A stretch of 64,000 nucleotides of DNA from Phymorhynchus buccinoides (lineage: Eukaryota > Mollusca > Gastropoda > Neogastropoda > Raphitomidae), in the NCBI GenBank assembly GCA_017654935.2, contig CM065697.1, forward strand, positions 46,679,263 to 46,743,262, in the 5' to 3' direction. The position numbers were made by a program, and so were the translations under genes. Of the stretch, positions 1-12,300 are shown piece by piece (position 1 is the stretch's first letter; each line of letters opens with the position of its first letter). Under the pieces are notes generated by a model that worked only from the letters and a program-made list of their open reading frames with translations, searched no databases and had not been told where the DNA came from.

Positions 1-388
1 GTTTTGTTTTGCTGTGTGTTGTGCATTTGTGAGACTGGTGTGCTGTGTGTCTGGGCAGCTTTGCAGTGTTCTAGATCAGAACTCCTGGTTCTGTGTGAGT
101 AGTCGGCTAGCAAGGCTTTCTGCTTCCCTAGGTTCTCCCAAAGTGCGTTTCTGTGTTCAGGGGGTGATTAGGCCAACAGGGTTCAGGCATGGTAGACCTC
201 CGCGAATCGCGGAAAATCCGCGAAACAGTTTGAGACAAAATTATTAAAAAATGCATTGAAATGGCATGAAAAAGTGAACATTTCACTCTCATTTATTGAA
301 TTGTATTGAATTTTCTTCAGCCCCCTGGACCCCCGGCCATTTTCCTTGAAAACCACTTTGCCCCCACTACCATGCCTGAGGGTTTTAA
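1..388. other. Intronic or flanking sequence, nothing recognised
   Basis: No exon, RNA gene or clear repeat was recognised. The sequence is T/G-rich at the left edge. It lies upstream of the first p190 exon in the window and is presumably intron. Confidence 0.4.
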
Positions 389-627
389 CCCTTTCACCGC
401 CAATGTCGCATTTTTGCGCCATAATGATTTATGCCCATTTCATAGAAAGCCTTAAAATCTGGGTCTGTTATCCAATGATCTTGTGTTCTTGATTGTAAGA
501 GGTAAGGTAGGCCTTGTTTTAAACATGTCACAGAGGAATCCCCAATATTCCTGACGAAATCTTTTCTCTGATCCATGTAAGTTTAATCAACAATTTTGGC
601 TAAAAAAAGTGGCTGGCGGCGAAAAGG
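389..627. mobile_element. TTAA-CCCTTTC MITE (piggyBac-like), copy 1
   Basis: Ends CCCTTTCACCGCCA / GGCTGGCGGCGAAAAGG flanked by TTAA (385-388 and 628-631). About 240 bp, no coding. TTAA duplications and ends beginning CCC are the pattern of piggyBac-type elements; that affiliation is inferred. Confidence 0.75.
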
Positions 628-688
628 TTAAATGTACTTCTGTAGTGTGAAAATGGTGGTGGAATTAGCGGAATTTGTGTGATGCTTT

Positions 689-906
689 CAGGGCTCCCAA
701 TCGTCCCGCAAAACAAGGGGTCCCAGGGACTCCTTTATTTGCAGTATAGAGGGTCCTAGAGGCGGGATAAAGGGTCCCAGTGGCATTGTGAATGCTAATA
801 AGAATTTTTCTAGTGCATCCCTGGGACCCCCTACACATTCTTTTAGAGGGTCCTTGAGAATTTTTGTGCTTCATAGACCCCCAAATGGGGGTCCCTGGGA
901 GCCCTG
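689..906. mobile_element. CAGGGCTCCC inverted-repeat element
   Basis: 218 bp beginning CAGGGCTCCCA and ending TGGGAGCCCTG, with an exact 5-bp flanking duplication (gcttt). The same element is at 59612-61270 (split by a LINE, duplication tccat) and at about 31588-31803. CAG..CTG ends suggest a hAT-like group; no coding. Confidence 0.75.
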
Positions 907-996
907 GCTTTACGCAAACGCTTTTCTTTCTTTGCTCTTTATTGAGCGGAACTGCATCTTTTAGTTCACACATCAGTCTGGTTGCTGTGACTTTAA

Positions 997-1235
997 CCCT
1001 TTCACCGCCAGCCATCTTAGAGACAACATTTTCTATTAGACTTACTTGGCTACAGAAAAGATTTCGTCTGCAATATTGTGGGATTTCTCTGTGACACATT
1101 TAGAATAGGATCAATCCTTACTGTCCAAATTTAGGAACACAATATCATTGAAGAATAGACCCTGATTTCAAGAGTTTTTACGACATGGGTGATAAATGAT
1201 TATGGTGCAAAAATGCGACATTGGCAGTGAAAGGG
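997..1235. mobile_element. TTAA-CCCTTTC MITE, copy 2
   Basis: TTAA at 993-996 and 1236-1239 flank CCCTTTCACCGCCAGCC ... GGCAGTGAAAGGG. Relative to copy 1 the interior is inverted. Confidence 0.75.
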
Positions 1236-1517
1236 TTAAGAATCTTTTGTGACAGATTTTTTGAATCAGTGGGTTTGAATTGCATCAAAATGCTCAGAAC
1301 CCCAAAATTTTTTAATGATGCTTATGCATTGTATTTTCCGATTCTTTTTTTTGTTAAGTTATTGAAGGTACACAATCCTTGAAAGGGGGGGGGGGGGGGG
1401 GTATATTGTTTTTCATTTTGGTAGTTAATTTTTTTGATTTTTATAAAATCAGACGTCAGATTCTTGCTTGTGTCTTTTTTGTAGTACACCCAGATGAAAT
1501 AACTTTTTGGTTTCAAC

Positions 1518-1865
1518 ACTACTCAAGATATATCGTCGTCGATCGCTCAGACAGTTTCCTGTCAATTATGAGCGCAGATGCCGTCATGCTGCCGCTATGC
1601 GCCCAACTGAGAAATAGTTAGGCCCAGCTTGTCCGTCTTCGGCTGGAGAAAAGCTTTGTAAGAATTTCTTGAAAAAAAGGCAGGAGAATGGACCAGTCAG
1701 GCAGAAAGATAGTAGATGACAGTAAGCAAAAGGGAAAGGCAGAGTCAAAGAGAGTGATAGATTAGAGGAAGTTACAAGCACAGAACTGCCAGAAGGTGGG
1801 GGAACTATTTGTACAAAAGACACACACCGGTGTCCCCACGGGGGACGAGATATATCTTGGCTCAA
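1518..1865 (-). mobile_element. GAA-tailed retroposon, minus copy
   Basis: Reverse complement of the retroposon defined at 10402-10716: C-rich head, ACTTCCTCTAAT, GCCTTTTCCCTTTGC and the gcgcataacggcagcatg segment. It is preceded at 1383-1400 by a run of guanines. Confidence 0.6.
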
Positions 1866-2055
1866 GTTTTATATTTTCCCCAACCTTCTTAAAGTTAGAA
1901 AAGAAATTATCGGCAGACAACCTTTACTTCCTCGAGTACTGTCGCTTTGAAAATCATTATTTATGCTTATGCTAGGTGGAAAGAAAGGAGGTGCTCAATC
2001 ACAACATTGCCCACAACAGACTGTTCAGCCTCTCTGAACAACTTGCTTCAGAATA

Positions 2056-2851
2056 CAGTGGAACCTCCCTCATAAGACCTTAAAAAATAATCCAAAATGA
2101 GGTCTTATAAGGGAGGGGTCTTATAAGGGAGGGGTCTTATAAGGGAGGGGTCTTATAAGGGAGGGGTCTTATAAGGGAGGGGTCTTATAAGGGAGGGGTC
2201 TTATAAGGGAGGGGTCTTATAAAGGAGGGGTCTAATAGGGAGGTAACTTTAATACTTGCAAAGAAGGGCAATGTCTCAGAGAAGTAGGTCTTATATGGAA
2301 GGTAATTTTAATACTTACAAAGAAGGGCAATGTCTCAGAGAAGTAGGTCTTATGTGGGAGGGAGTCTTACAATGGGAAGTCGTATAAGGGAGGTTCCACT
2401 GTACTTACAAAGAAGGGCAATGTCTCAGAGAAGTAGGTCTTATATGGGAGGGAGTCTTACAATGGGAGGTCGTATAAGGGAGGTTCCACTGTACTTACAA
2501 AGAAGGGCAATGTCTTAGAGAAGTAGGTCTTATATGGGAGGGAGTCTTACAATGGGAGGTCGTATAAGGGATGTTCCATTGTACTTACAAAGAAGGGCAA
2601 TGTCTCGGAGAAGTAGGTCTTATATGGGAGGGAGTCTTATAATGGGAGGTCTTATAAGGGAGGTTCCACTGTACTTACAAAGAAGGGCAATGTCTTAGAG
2701 AAGTAGGTCTTATATGGGAGGGAGTCTTACAATGGGAGGTCGTATAAGGGAGGTTCCACTGTACTTACAAAGAAGGGCAATGTCTGAGAGAAGTAGGTCT
2801 TATGTGGGAGGGAGTCTTACAATGGGAGGTCGTATAAGCGAGGTTCCACTG
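2056..2851. mobile_element. CAGTGGAACC MITE (Tigger/pogo-like), internally amplified
   Basis: Begins CAGTGGAACCTCCC and ends AGGTTCCACTG, flanked by TA on both sides. The inside has expanded: a 17-bp unit (aagggaggggtcttat) about eight times at 2105-2230, then a ~90-bp unit about seven times (2250-2850). Ends starting CAG plus TA duplication suggest a pogo/Tigger origin. Confidence 0.75.
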
Positions 2852-2864
2852 TAGTAAGGCAGTA

Positions 2865-3264
2865 TACCGTAAAATGCGGACTATAAGCTGCTACTTTTTT
2901 TCCTCAACTTCGGCCCATGCGGCTTATAGACTCATGCGGCTTATCTGTGGATTTTTTCCCATTCTACATTTATCAGTATGATGAAATCTGTTTTGGGCCA
3001 CATTCTTCAGCCTATTTTGAGCTTCTTTAGACTCAAAACTGGTTTTGGTAATCAATAGATTCAAATCTCATGTTTAAAGTGTCTGAGGACATTAAATACT
3101 CATGTTCTGATAGGAGAATATCTATATTTGTGTTGGTTGGTGCACATTTTCTTTGCGGCTTATAAACTGATGCAGCTTATATCTGAATAAATACCTAATA
3201 TTTTGTTAATTTAGGGGATGCGGCTTATATACAGGTGCGTCTTATAGTCTTGTTTTTTACGGTA
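2865..3264. mobile_element. Long GGACTATAAG MITE
   Basis: About 400 bp, starting TACCGTAAAATGCGGACTAT and ending with the inverted form (cttatagtct..tttttacggta). Other copies are 22173-22576 and 42042-42411. No coding sequence. Confidence 0.7.
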
Positions 3265-3347
3265 GTTTAACACTGTAAATCTGCCCATGTATATTTATTT
3301 GTGTGAGAGTGTGTTTTTTTGTGCATGTTGATGTGTGCATGTTGGTT

Positions 3348-3380
<33 letters not shown>

Positions 3381-3384
3381 ACAG

Positions 3385-3474
3385 GACGGGCCGGGCGGGC
3401 CGGGCCGCAGTCACGTCACGGCCCCTCTGGCCTTGCCAGAACACATAGAAATCGCTGACTACTCTCTAGTCAAG
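3385..3474 (+). CDS. ARHGAP35: p190 RhoGAP exon A (first in window)
   Basis: Thirty codons, phase 0 to 0. A GT microsatellite runs into the acceptor (gcacag) and the donor is AAG|GTAAGA. It encodes a Gly/Pro-rich start and then EHIEIADYSLVK. The tyrosine matches the first of the two tyrosines of the vertebrate p190 linker (DYAEP), which are phosphorylated in mammals and serve p120RasGAP SH2 binding. I infer conservation of the site, not of the function, because the proline at +3 is absent. No upstream exon was recognised at 1-3384. Confidence 0.8.
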
Positions 3475-6317
3475 GTAAGAAGACCTCTACTTCCTCCCCC
3501 ACCCCGCCAACCGCCCCCCACCCCTTGTCCCATCCATACCCTGCACCCTCCCCCTTCCCTTCTCCCCTCTTCATATCCAGCCCCCATTCCCTCCTACCCG
3601 TGGGAATGTTTTGTCAATTTTTTTTTATGAGATTTTAAAAAAACCGATGTTTCAGTTACTGTTCTTGGATATTGTTGTTGTTGTTTTTATCTCTGACGCA
3701 TGCCATTTATGGTGTAACCTTGTATATTATGCTTTTATACTATTATATATTTCATCTCTTCCCAGAGTATTTAGTCCCTCTGTCCATTTATTGTTGCTTT
3801 GTTTTTAAAATTGATGAGATTTTACAGATGCATACTTGGTGTGTGTGTGTGCACGCACGTGAGTGCATGCGTGTGCCTATGTGCATGGTTTGTGTGTGCG
3901 TGCGTGTGCATTCATGGGTGCAAGTGAGTTCTGTGAGGTGCCTGCAGATGATTCAACAAGAAATACACATCAATGTTGCTCCGATTAAGGTTTAATAAAC
4001 AAACAAACAATAATACGGCAACAGGCTTTATTCTCTTTTTTTCTAAGCACACTTCATTCTTACATAATATTAACACAAAAGCAGTAGAGTAAGGCCCCTT
4101 TAAAAGAAATTAAATCAGTTTCTCAGGAATTTTACTCAGCCAGGCACGAACGAAATTTTAAATTTTACGTCCTCTTGGCCTAAACTGGGTCAGCCGGACA
4201 CATGCACATGTGTGCACTCTGGTATGCATTATAAAAAAAGAAAAAGGCCTATTCCCAACATTATCATAGAAACAATTTCCCGCAATATATGTATACTGCA
4301 TATTTTACAGCATTGTAGTTGAGTTTTGTATGTTACGTGATAAATTAAATATACCGTACATTTTTGGACTATACCTATAAGGTGCACTTTATAAGTCACA
4401 TCCCCTAAATTGTGACCCAGCACCACGAAAGGGACATTAAGTCGCTGTGCTAGTTTCTCACAACAGGCTTGCAAAGTCACAAATATAATTTTTGTCTATT
4501 TTGAGTTATGGGTATTTTTGTGTTCTCTTAAGTGCTCATAACTTGGGAACAGAAAAAGATAAAAGAATGGTTTTTGCATCATTAGAAAGAGAATTGTGTG
4601 AAGTTTTCAAACGTATAGTTTTCTCAGAATGGTCCTTGTACCATTAGAAAGAGAATTGTCTGCAGTTATCAAATGTATAGTTTTCTCAGAATGGTCCTTG
4701 TACCATTAGAAAGAGAATTGTCTGCAGTTATCAAATGTATAGTTTTCTCAGAATGGTCCTTGTACCATTAGAAAGAGAATTGTCTGCAGTTATCAAATGT
4801 ATAGTTTTCTCAGAATGGTCCTTGTACCATTAGAAAGAGAATTGTCTGCAGTTATCAAATGTATAGTTTTCTCAGAATGGTCCTTGTACCATTGGAAAGA
4901 GAATTGTCTGCAGTTATCAAATGTATAATTTTCTCAGAATGGTCCTTGTACCATGAGAAAGAGAATTGTCTGCAGTTATCAAATGTATAATTTTCTCAGA
5001 ATGGTCCTTGTACCATTGAGAAAGAGAATTGTCTGCAGTTATCAAATGTATAATTTTCTCAGAATGGTCCTTGTACCATTAGAAAGAGAATTGTCTGCAG
5101 TTATCAAATGTATAGTTTTCTCAGAATGGTCAATCTGACACTTAACCCTTTCACCGCCAGCCATATTTCAGCCAAACATTTCCATTAAATTTACCTGGGT
5201 AGAGAACACAATCCATCTGCAGTATTGGGGATTCTTCTGTGACAGATATAAAATAAGGTCTATCCTTACTTCCCAAAACTAAGACAATAGGGTCTTTGGA
5301 TAATAGACCCCAATTTGATGCCTTTTAGTGACATAGGTGTTAAATCATTGTGGTGCTAAAATGCGACTTTGGCGGTGAAAGAGTTAATGTCCCTTTCGTG
5401 GTGCTGGGTCACAATTTTACACCAATATTCAGATTTTGTTATTATATTTTTCCCCATTTTAGTAGTCACATTATAAGGCGCAGGGGTCTCGCTCTGTGGA
5501 AAAAAGTGTCACCCTATAGTCTGAACAAATACGGTAATTGTCAATTTTGTTGGGAGCAGTTCACTTCTGATTGGAAAGAAAAAGTTTGACAGGAAATCAG
5601 TTTATGACATTTCAGCAAAAATGGAAAAGTTTTACAAAATTGCAATAAAAACACTTTAAAATGCAGATGGTCAAGGTTTTTTAAAATAATTTTAAATGTA
5701 AAGGTTTCAACTGCAGTTAATCTTAATTTGGGAAAATAAACTATGCTGGACTGGAAATGAGAATATCGTCGGTAAAATTCAAAAACCGTGTATTTCAATT
5801 TTGGTAGTTTTGAGAAAAATGAAAATTACTGTGTTAAAAATTACCCGCGTTGACCACGATTGATTAACTATGATGAATATGTTGTTCAAGACATTGCGAG
5901 TTTAGTCCTGGATTTTAATAAAATTACTTGATTGGTTTTTTTTTAGACTAGAAATGAACGCAGATACGATGTTTTTGTCCTTAACTAGATCTGAATTTGG
6001 GACTTACGAGTTTGTCTTCTATTTTCACAACCTCATTTACCCCAGATAGAAAGTCGTTAGAGATACGAGCTTTTGGTGGAAGGTGGCGGGAAAAATTAGA
6101 AAGCTGACTATGTATCTAACTCAACCCCCCCCCCCCAAAAAAAAATCGAGATACGAGGTTTTTGAATTTCACCGACGATATGACGTTTGCCGTCCGTTCT
6201 CTACAGGTTGTGTGTACATTTTCATGCCTTAACCCTTTCACTCCCAGGAGCGAGCGGGGTGGTATAACAGGGATTTTCCCTCTCACTTTGCACTAGGCCT
6301 TACGGTCTGAACGTGGA

Positions 6318-6348
<31 letters not shown>

Positions 6349-9300
6349 CATGTGCCCATGCACTTAGCACACGTTAAACCCAGTGGCAATGGAGAAAAGT
6401 TGTCATTTGTTCAAAATTTACACACCCCCACCCCATTTCCTTCCTCATCAGTCACACAAAAATTGCCTGCCCCCCCAAAAACACACCAAAAAACTTGGGT
6501 GGCGCGCCTCTGGCTGCGACGCACTCTCCAGGTGGGGGAGCAACCGGAATTTTACAGAGACGCCTATATGACTATAAAGTACCTAATACCTACTCAGAAA
6601 TAAATTTTTGTTCGTTCGTTCAGTAGCCCAGATCTTAAAAGACTGAGTTACTTCCCTTCCTTTTAGTTGACATGATTTGAAAAGGGTCGGAACCTGATTC
6701 TCAGGAAATTTTGGGTCGATTTTGGTGAGTTTTGTTGTTGTGCATTTTGTAAAGCAAAAAGTGGCCAAGCATATCAATCTGGCTGCCAGAAGGTAAATCC
6801 AAGAAAACTACATGCAATTTGTTTAATTTTCTGACAATAGAAATGATGAAAAGTGTGTTGGGAATAAAGTTTATGAAGTTGTTCAACCTAGTCATGATAC
6901 AAGTGGTTCAGACTTGAATTTTCATTTTTTTTTTTTTTTTTTTTTTTTAATGTCTTTTTTTTCTCTCTTAAAATCTTGGTTTTCTCTCTTAAAATCTTGG
7001 TTATCTCCTCCTGATAATGAGTTATCTCAGGCAGTCAACATTGAAAATTATAATAATTGTGTTCCCCATTCATTTTCCTTCAATAAAACATATATCATTA
7101 TAGTCGTTTAATTTTTAGTGATTTTTTAAAAAGTTAGGTAGCTCGTTTGCTAAAAGTACAAATAGTTCCGGGAGTGAAAGGGTTAAGAGGAACAGACTAT
7201 GAATTCTTTGATTAACCAAAATTCCGTTCGAGGCTTACCAGTTTGTTCTGTGTTGTTTATGTGTAACATATTCAAGGCTAGAAGGCTATTGCCACTCTTG
7301 GATAGATGTTGATTTGTTTGTATGTCGTCCTCTCCACTGTTGATGTGTACTGTGTGGGTGGAGGCGAACTTGGAACATTCTTTTTTTGAGAATGATGCTT
7401 TGTTTGTCTCACTTTGGTTCTGACCCATGCACTGCTAGATGATTGGTATTGCAATCAACTTTGGTGGAGGGGAGTTAATTAGAAAGAGAGTATTCACCCT
7501 TTGTTCAATTTAGACTATGAATCCATGTCTGTTTTCCAGGACGCAGGATCGTAATCAACTTTGGTGGAGGGGAGTTAATTAGAAAGAGAGTATTCACCCT
7601 TTGTTCAATTTAGACTATGAATCCATGTCTGTTTTCCAGGACGCAGGATCGTAATCAACTTTGGTGGAGGGGAGTTAATTAGAAAGAGAGTATTCACCCT
7701 TTGTTCAATTTAGACTATGAATCCATGTCTGTTTTCCAGGACGCAGGATCGTAATCAACTTTGGTGGAGGGGAGTTAATTAGAAAGAGAGTGTTCACCCT
7801 TTGTTCAGTTTAGACTATGAATCCATGTCTTTTGCAGGACGCAGGATTATTGGCATCGTAATCAACTTTGGTGGAGGGGAGTTAATTAGAAAGAGAGTAT
7901 TCACCCTTTGTTCAGTTTAGACTGTGAATCCATGTTTGTTTTCCAGGACGCAGGATGATTGGTATCGTAATCAACTTTGGTGGAGGGGAGTTAATTAGAA
8001 AGAGAGTATTCACCCTTTGTTCAGTTTAGACTAATGAATCCGTTTCTGTTTGTTTCCCAGGACGCAGGATGATTGGTATTGTAATCAACTTTGGTGGAGG
8101 GGAGTTAATTAGAAAGAGAGTATTCACCCTTTGTTCAGTTTAGACTATAAATCCATGTCTGTTTGTTTCCCAGGACGCAGTGTCCTGTGAGGAAATAGAG
8201 AATGACTATGCTCTGGTGGAGGATGCCTTGCCCGCTGGTCAGCTCCACCGGATTCGATCGTCCAAGTCACCCCACCACCACCACCACCATGGTATGGCGA
8301 CATCATCAGCATCATTATCTTCATTATTATAGTGGGATAGGCAACTGCACGGCTTAAACTGCTTCCTTTTCAGGAAGGAAATCCTTTATTTATTTATTTT
8401 TGCTGTCCCATCTTCTGGGACGTGCAGTGGCGTTGCTCCCACGCCGCTCATTCCGAATCTCAATTCGCCTCTACACCCCGGCTTGTTCAGGTCGCAGAAT
8501 CTGGGACCAGCAGTCCAAGGGGAGCGAATCTATGTTAGGTCGTCAGGAGGCAACCAACCGAGGAGACACTGCACTGCTGCTGAGTCACTTCGGTGGAGTT
8601 CGGTGGAGCCTGCTCAGGACACCACCTGCTAAGCCCCCTACTGACGACACTATTCTCTTAGTCGTGGAGCCAGCGTGAGTGAGGTCCTCTTCCGAGGGTG
8701 CCACCACGACCGTCCACCGACAGCTCCCCAGAACACACTGATCCCCATGACTTTGACCCCAAGGCATAGACTGGATTGGAAACCGAAACTGAGGTCACCA
8801 TGAGAGCAGGGCTGGCAAAGCCACAGAATTTGAGACAATTTTTTCTTTTTGATGATCGATGGAAATGAGGCGGATGACAACGATGGTGATGATGCTATGG
8901 AGTTCCGATTCGGTCTGAGACTGCCAGACAGGGCTGTATTCTACACTTCCTTTCATAATGATATCCCGGCGTTAACCAGGCCCGAGAACTGCAGACACCT
9001 GCAGTGTTGGTCTTGAAATTAGAGCAACACACTCAGAATCGCATCCGTTAAGCGGATGAAGCTCGACTGTGATTTTAGTCTTCCCATTGAACCCATAGCC
9101 ACTCACTCTGGGTAGGAGTCGGTCCAGGACCGAAAAAACCCTCGCCTCTGATGGGATTCGAACCCAAGACCTCCCAACCAGTAGTTCACGACGCTAACCC
9201 ACCACGGCAGCTAAAATCCTTTCTTTTGAAAAATCGGTACAGACTGAATTTTCTTTTTTTTAATATATTTTCAACAACAAAATAATAAAAATTGGAAAAA

Positions 9301-12300
9301 ACATCTTTGCTGTAAGTGAAAACCTGATTGCCGTTGTATAAGAGCCCCGATTATGCATCAAAATTGCTTTAAATTGATTGAAAGTGCTCAGCTTTGTGGG
9401 GGTGTTTCCCCGTTTCCTTTTTTTGACAATTGTCAGGTTTAACCCTTGCAATTGTGCTACTTTAAGCATGACTAGACATAGTAATTGTAAGCATAAGACA
9501 GCATTTTTTAATTTTATTGTAAGCATAAGACAGCATTTTTTAATTTTATTGTAAGCATAAGACAGCAATTTTTAATTTTATTTCGGGGGCTCCCAATTTT
9601 CCTCGATTTCAGCTACATTTTAAAATGAAGTTCAGGGTGAAATGTTATTTTCCGGCATCGAAAGGGTGGGAGAAAGATCTAGGAGATTAGCTGAGCTGTG
9701 AGATCTCAGCAACTCGTGTCTCAACTTTGAACTGGTCTTGTGTAACTTGCTTGGACATCTAATTTCAGCGTTAGAAAGCAATAGTTAACCCCTTGACTGC
9801 CATATAACCATGCAACTTTTCCTGGTATACGAGGATTTCCTGTTTTTGAATTTTACCAGAAAAGGAATTTCCTTTTTTTCTGTTTGTTTTTTTGTCAAGC
9901 AAGGTGTTTGTGTGTTTACTGTATATTTCAAACATTTTAAAATAAGCATTTGTATAAAGTGTGGAAAAGGCAAACTAAAATACCTTCATAAATCATTTTT
10001 TTCTTTGTCTGCAGGGGGACATTACCCCTAGAGCCCGGTCTTTCAGGTTTTTTCATTTTGTGTAGTTGCACCCATGTATAACGTATTACGTACTGACTTG
10101 ATGATGTCATCAGATCAAGAGGAATAACTCTGATATGCTGGTTTTTGCTCTAACACAGTCAAGAGAGTTATATCCCCAGACTGTTTTGCCAGATTGGCTC
10201 TATCGGTTGTCTTTTTCATGGCATGATTTGTACAATGGTTTTTGTTCTTTAATTTTGTTTGGCAGTCAAGGGGTTAAAATAGATTGATTAGGGATGCCAA
10301 CACTGTAAGTTTCAGGATTTGTTTTCCACTTTTCCTAATTGATTTAAGATATTTTTACTTTTTGTTATTGGGAACCCTGAAACTAATTTTGAATGGTCAC
10401 TCCCCCGTCGGGAAACCGGGGGGGTCTTTTGTATAAATAGTTCCCCAAAATTCTGGATGTTCTGTGCTTGTAGCTTCCTCTAATCTGTTACTCTCTTTGA
10501 CTCTGCCTTTTCCCTTTGCTTTCTGTTATCTATTATCTTTCTGCCCTTACCGGTCCATTCTCCTGCCTTTTTTCACGAAACACTTTCAAAAAGATTTCCT
10601 CCAGCCGAAGTCGGACTTGCTGGGCCTAACTGTTTCTTAGGCGCATAACGGCAGCATGACGCATCTGCGCTCATAATTGACAGGAAAATGTCTGAGCGAT
10701 CAAAGAAGAAGAAGAAGAATGGTCACTGACTCCAAACTTTGAACACTTCTTACTTTTTTGCAGAAGGCTCAGATTCGGAAGACTCCGAGTTCAGTTCTCT
10801 GGAGCGGGAGAAGAACGGCTCAGGGGGGAGGGGTGGTGGTGGTAGTCGCAGAGCTCCGCGCTCCACGCACAATCGCTCCTCCACCTCGGGGAGCGCCTGG
10901 CACTCCAAGAAACACAAACACCGGAGCTCCTCCGCCTCGGGACTCCTGCCTTCAGCATCCAGGAGACATCGACACAAACACAGCTCGGGTGAGATTCGTG
11001 ATGGTGTTCTGTGTTGGTGTGTGTGTGTGTGTGTGCCTTCAGCATCCAGGAGACATCGACACAAGCACAGCTCGGGTGAGATTCGTGATGGTGTTCTGTG
11101 TTGGTTTTTGTGTGTGTGTGCCTTCAGCATCCAGGAGACATCGACACAAAGCACAGCTCGGGTGAGATTCGTGATGGTGTTCTGTGTTGGTGTGTGTGTG
11201 TGCCTTCAGCATCCAGGAGACATCGACACAAACACAGCTCGGGTGAGATTCGTGATGGTGTTCTGTGTTGGTGTGTGTGTGTGCCTTCAGCATCCAGGAG
11301 ACATCGACACAAGCACAGCTCGGGTGAGATTCGTGATGGTGTTCTGTGTTGGTGTGTGTGTGTGTGTGTGTGTGCCTTCAGCATCCAGAAGACATTGACA
11401 CAAACACAGCTCGGGTGAGATTCGTGATGGTGTTGTGTTTTGGTTTTTGTGTGTGTTTGTGTTCAGCATCCAGAAGACATTGACACAAACACAGCTCAGG
11501 TGAGATTCGTGATGGTGTTCTGTGTTGGTTTTTGTGTGTGTGTGTTCAGCATCCAGAAGACATTGACACAAACACAGCTCAGGTGAGATTCGTGATGGTG
11601 TTGTGTTTTGGTTTTTGTGTGTGTTTGTGTTCAGCATCCAGAAGACATTGACACAAACACAGCTCAGGTGAGATTCGTGATGGTGTTGTGTGCATGCGTG
11701 TGCATCTTCCTTTGTGATCGGTCATATGGGGTGTGTGATAGCAGGTGTGTGAAATTCTAATTTCAGATAGCCAATATTTTGAGTTAAGAAGACTTTTCAA
11801 TGTAAGGGTTATTATACTGGGACCCAAAAATTATTGTGAGTTATCCTGTGTTTTTGAGTTGCCCATTTTTGAGTTATCAGTTCTCCACTGTATTTTCTTA
11901 CTATTTTATTGGTCATGTTATAAGGCGCAGGGGTCTCGGTCAAGGAGAAAAGTATTGACTTGTAGTCTGTAAAATAGGGTAGCTGAAGTAATTTAGTCGA
12001 AGCGGTAGCAACACTATCTGCGTCACCAATGCAATCGCTAACCCTGCTGTGTCCAATGTCAGGGGGTCAAGTGTCGGGGTCAGAGGGCAGCGAGGGGTCA
12101 GGGGACGAGGTGCAGGCGGGTTGCCAGGAGCGACAGCGTCAGCCAGTGAGACGCGGCAAGTTCAAGGCGGGGGGGAAGCAGAGTAACGCGCCCCTGAGTC
12201 CGCCCTTGTCTGACGGGGACCTGTTGACTTCGCCGCCTGGTTAGAGATGTTTTTTGCCCCCCACCCCCACACCCCCCCCCCCCCCCCCCCCCCCCCCCTG

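Larger units (their letters stand above)
4351..5537. mobile_element. Short GGACTATAAG MITE split by nested insertions
   Basis: Left part (taccgtacatttttggacta, 4351-4408) and right part (5416-5537, ending tgaacaaatacggtaa) belong to one element. Inserted in it is an element with 31-bp inverted ends (ttgtgacccagcaccacg, 4409-4440 and 5385-5415). That element contains a 62-bp array and a TTAA MITE (5146-5383). Confidence 0.6.

Noticed and set aside
2330..2518. Repetitive 62-codon frame ([18 protein letters not shown])
   Set aside because: Translation of the amplified interior of a CAGTGGAACC MITE; the same peptide appears at other copies of the MITE.
10750..11637. Several antisense and alternate frames of 80-219 codons over the exon C array
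   Set aside because: They arise from the repeat and GT tracts. The real exon is 10764-10988 in one frame; the longer read-through of 219 codons crosses a donor and changes frame relative to exon D.
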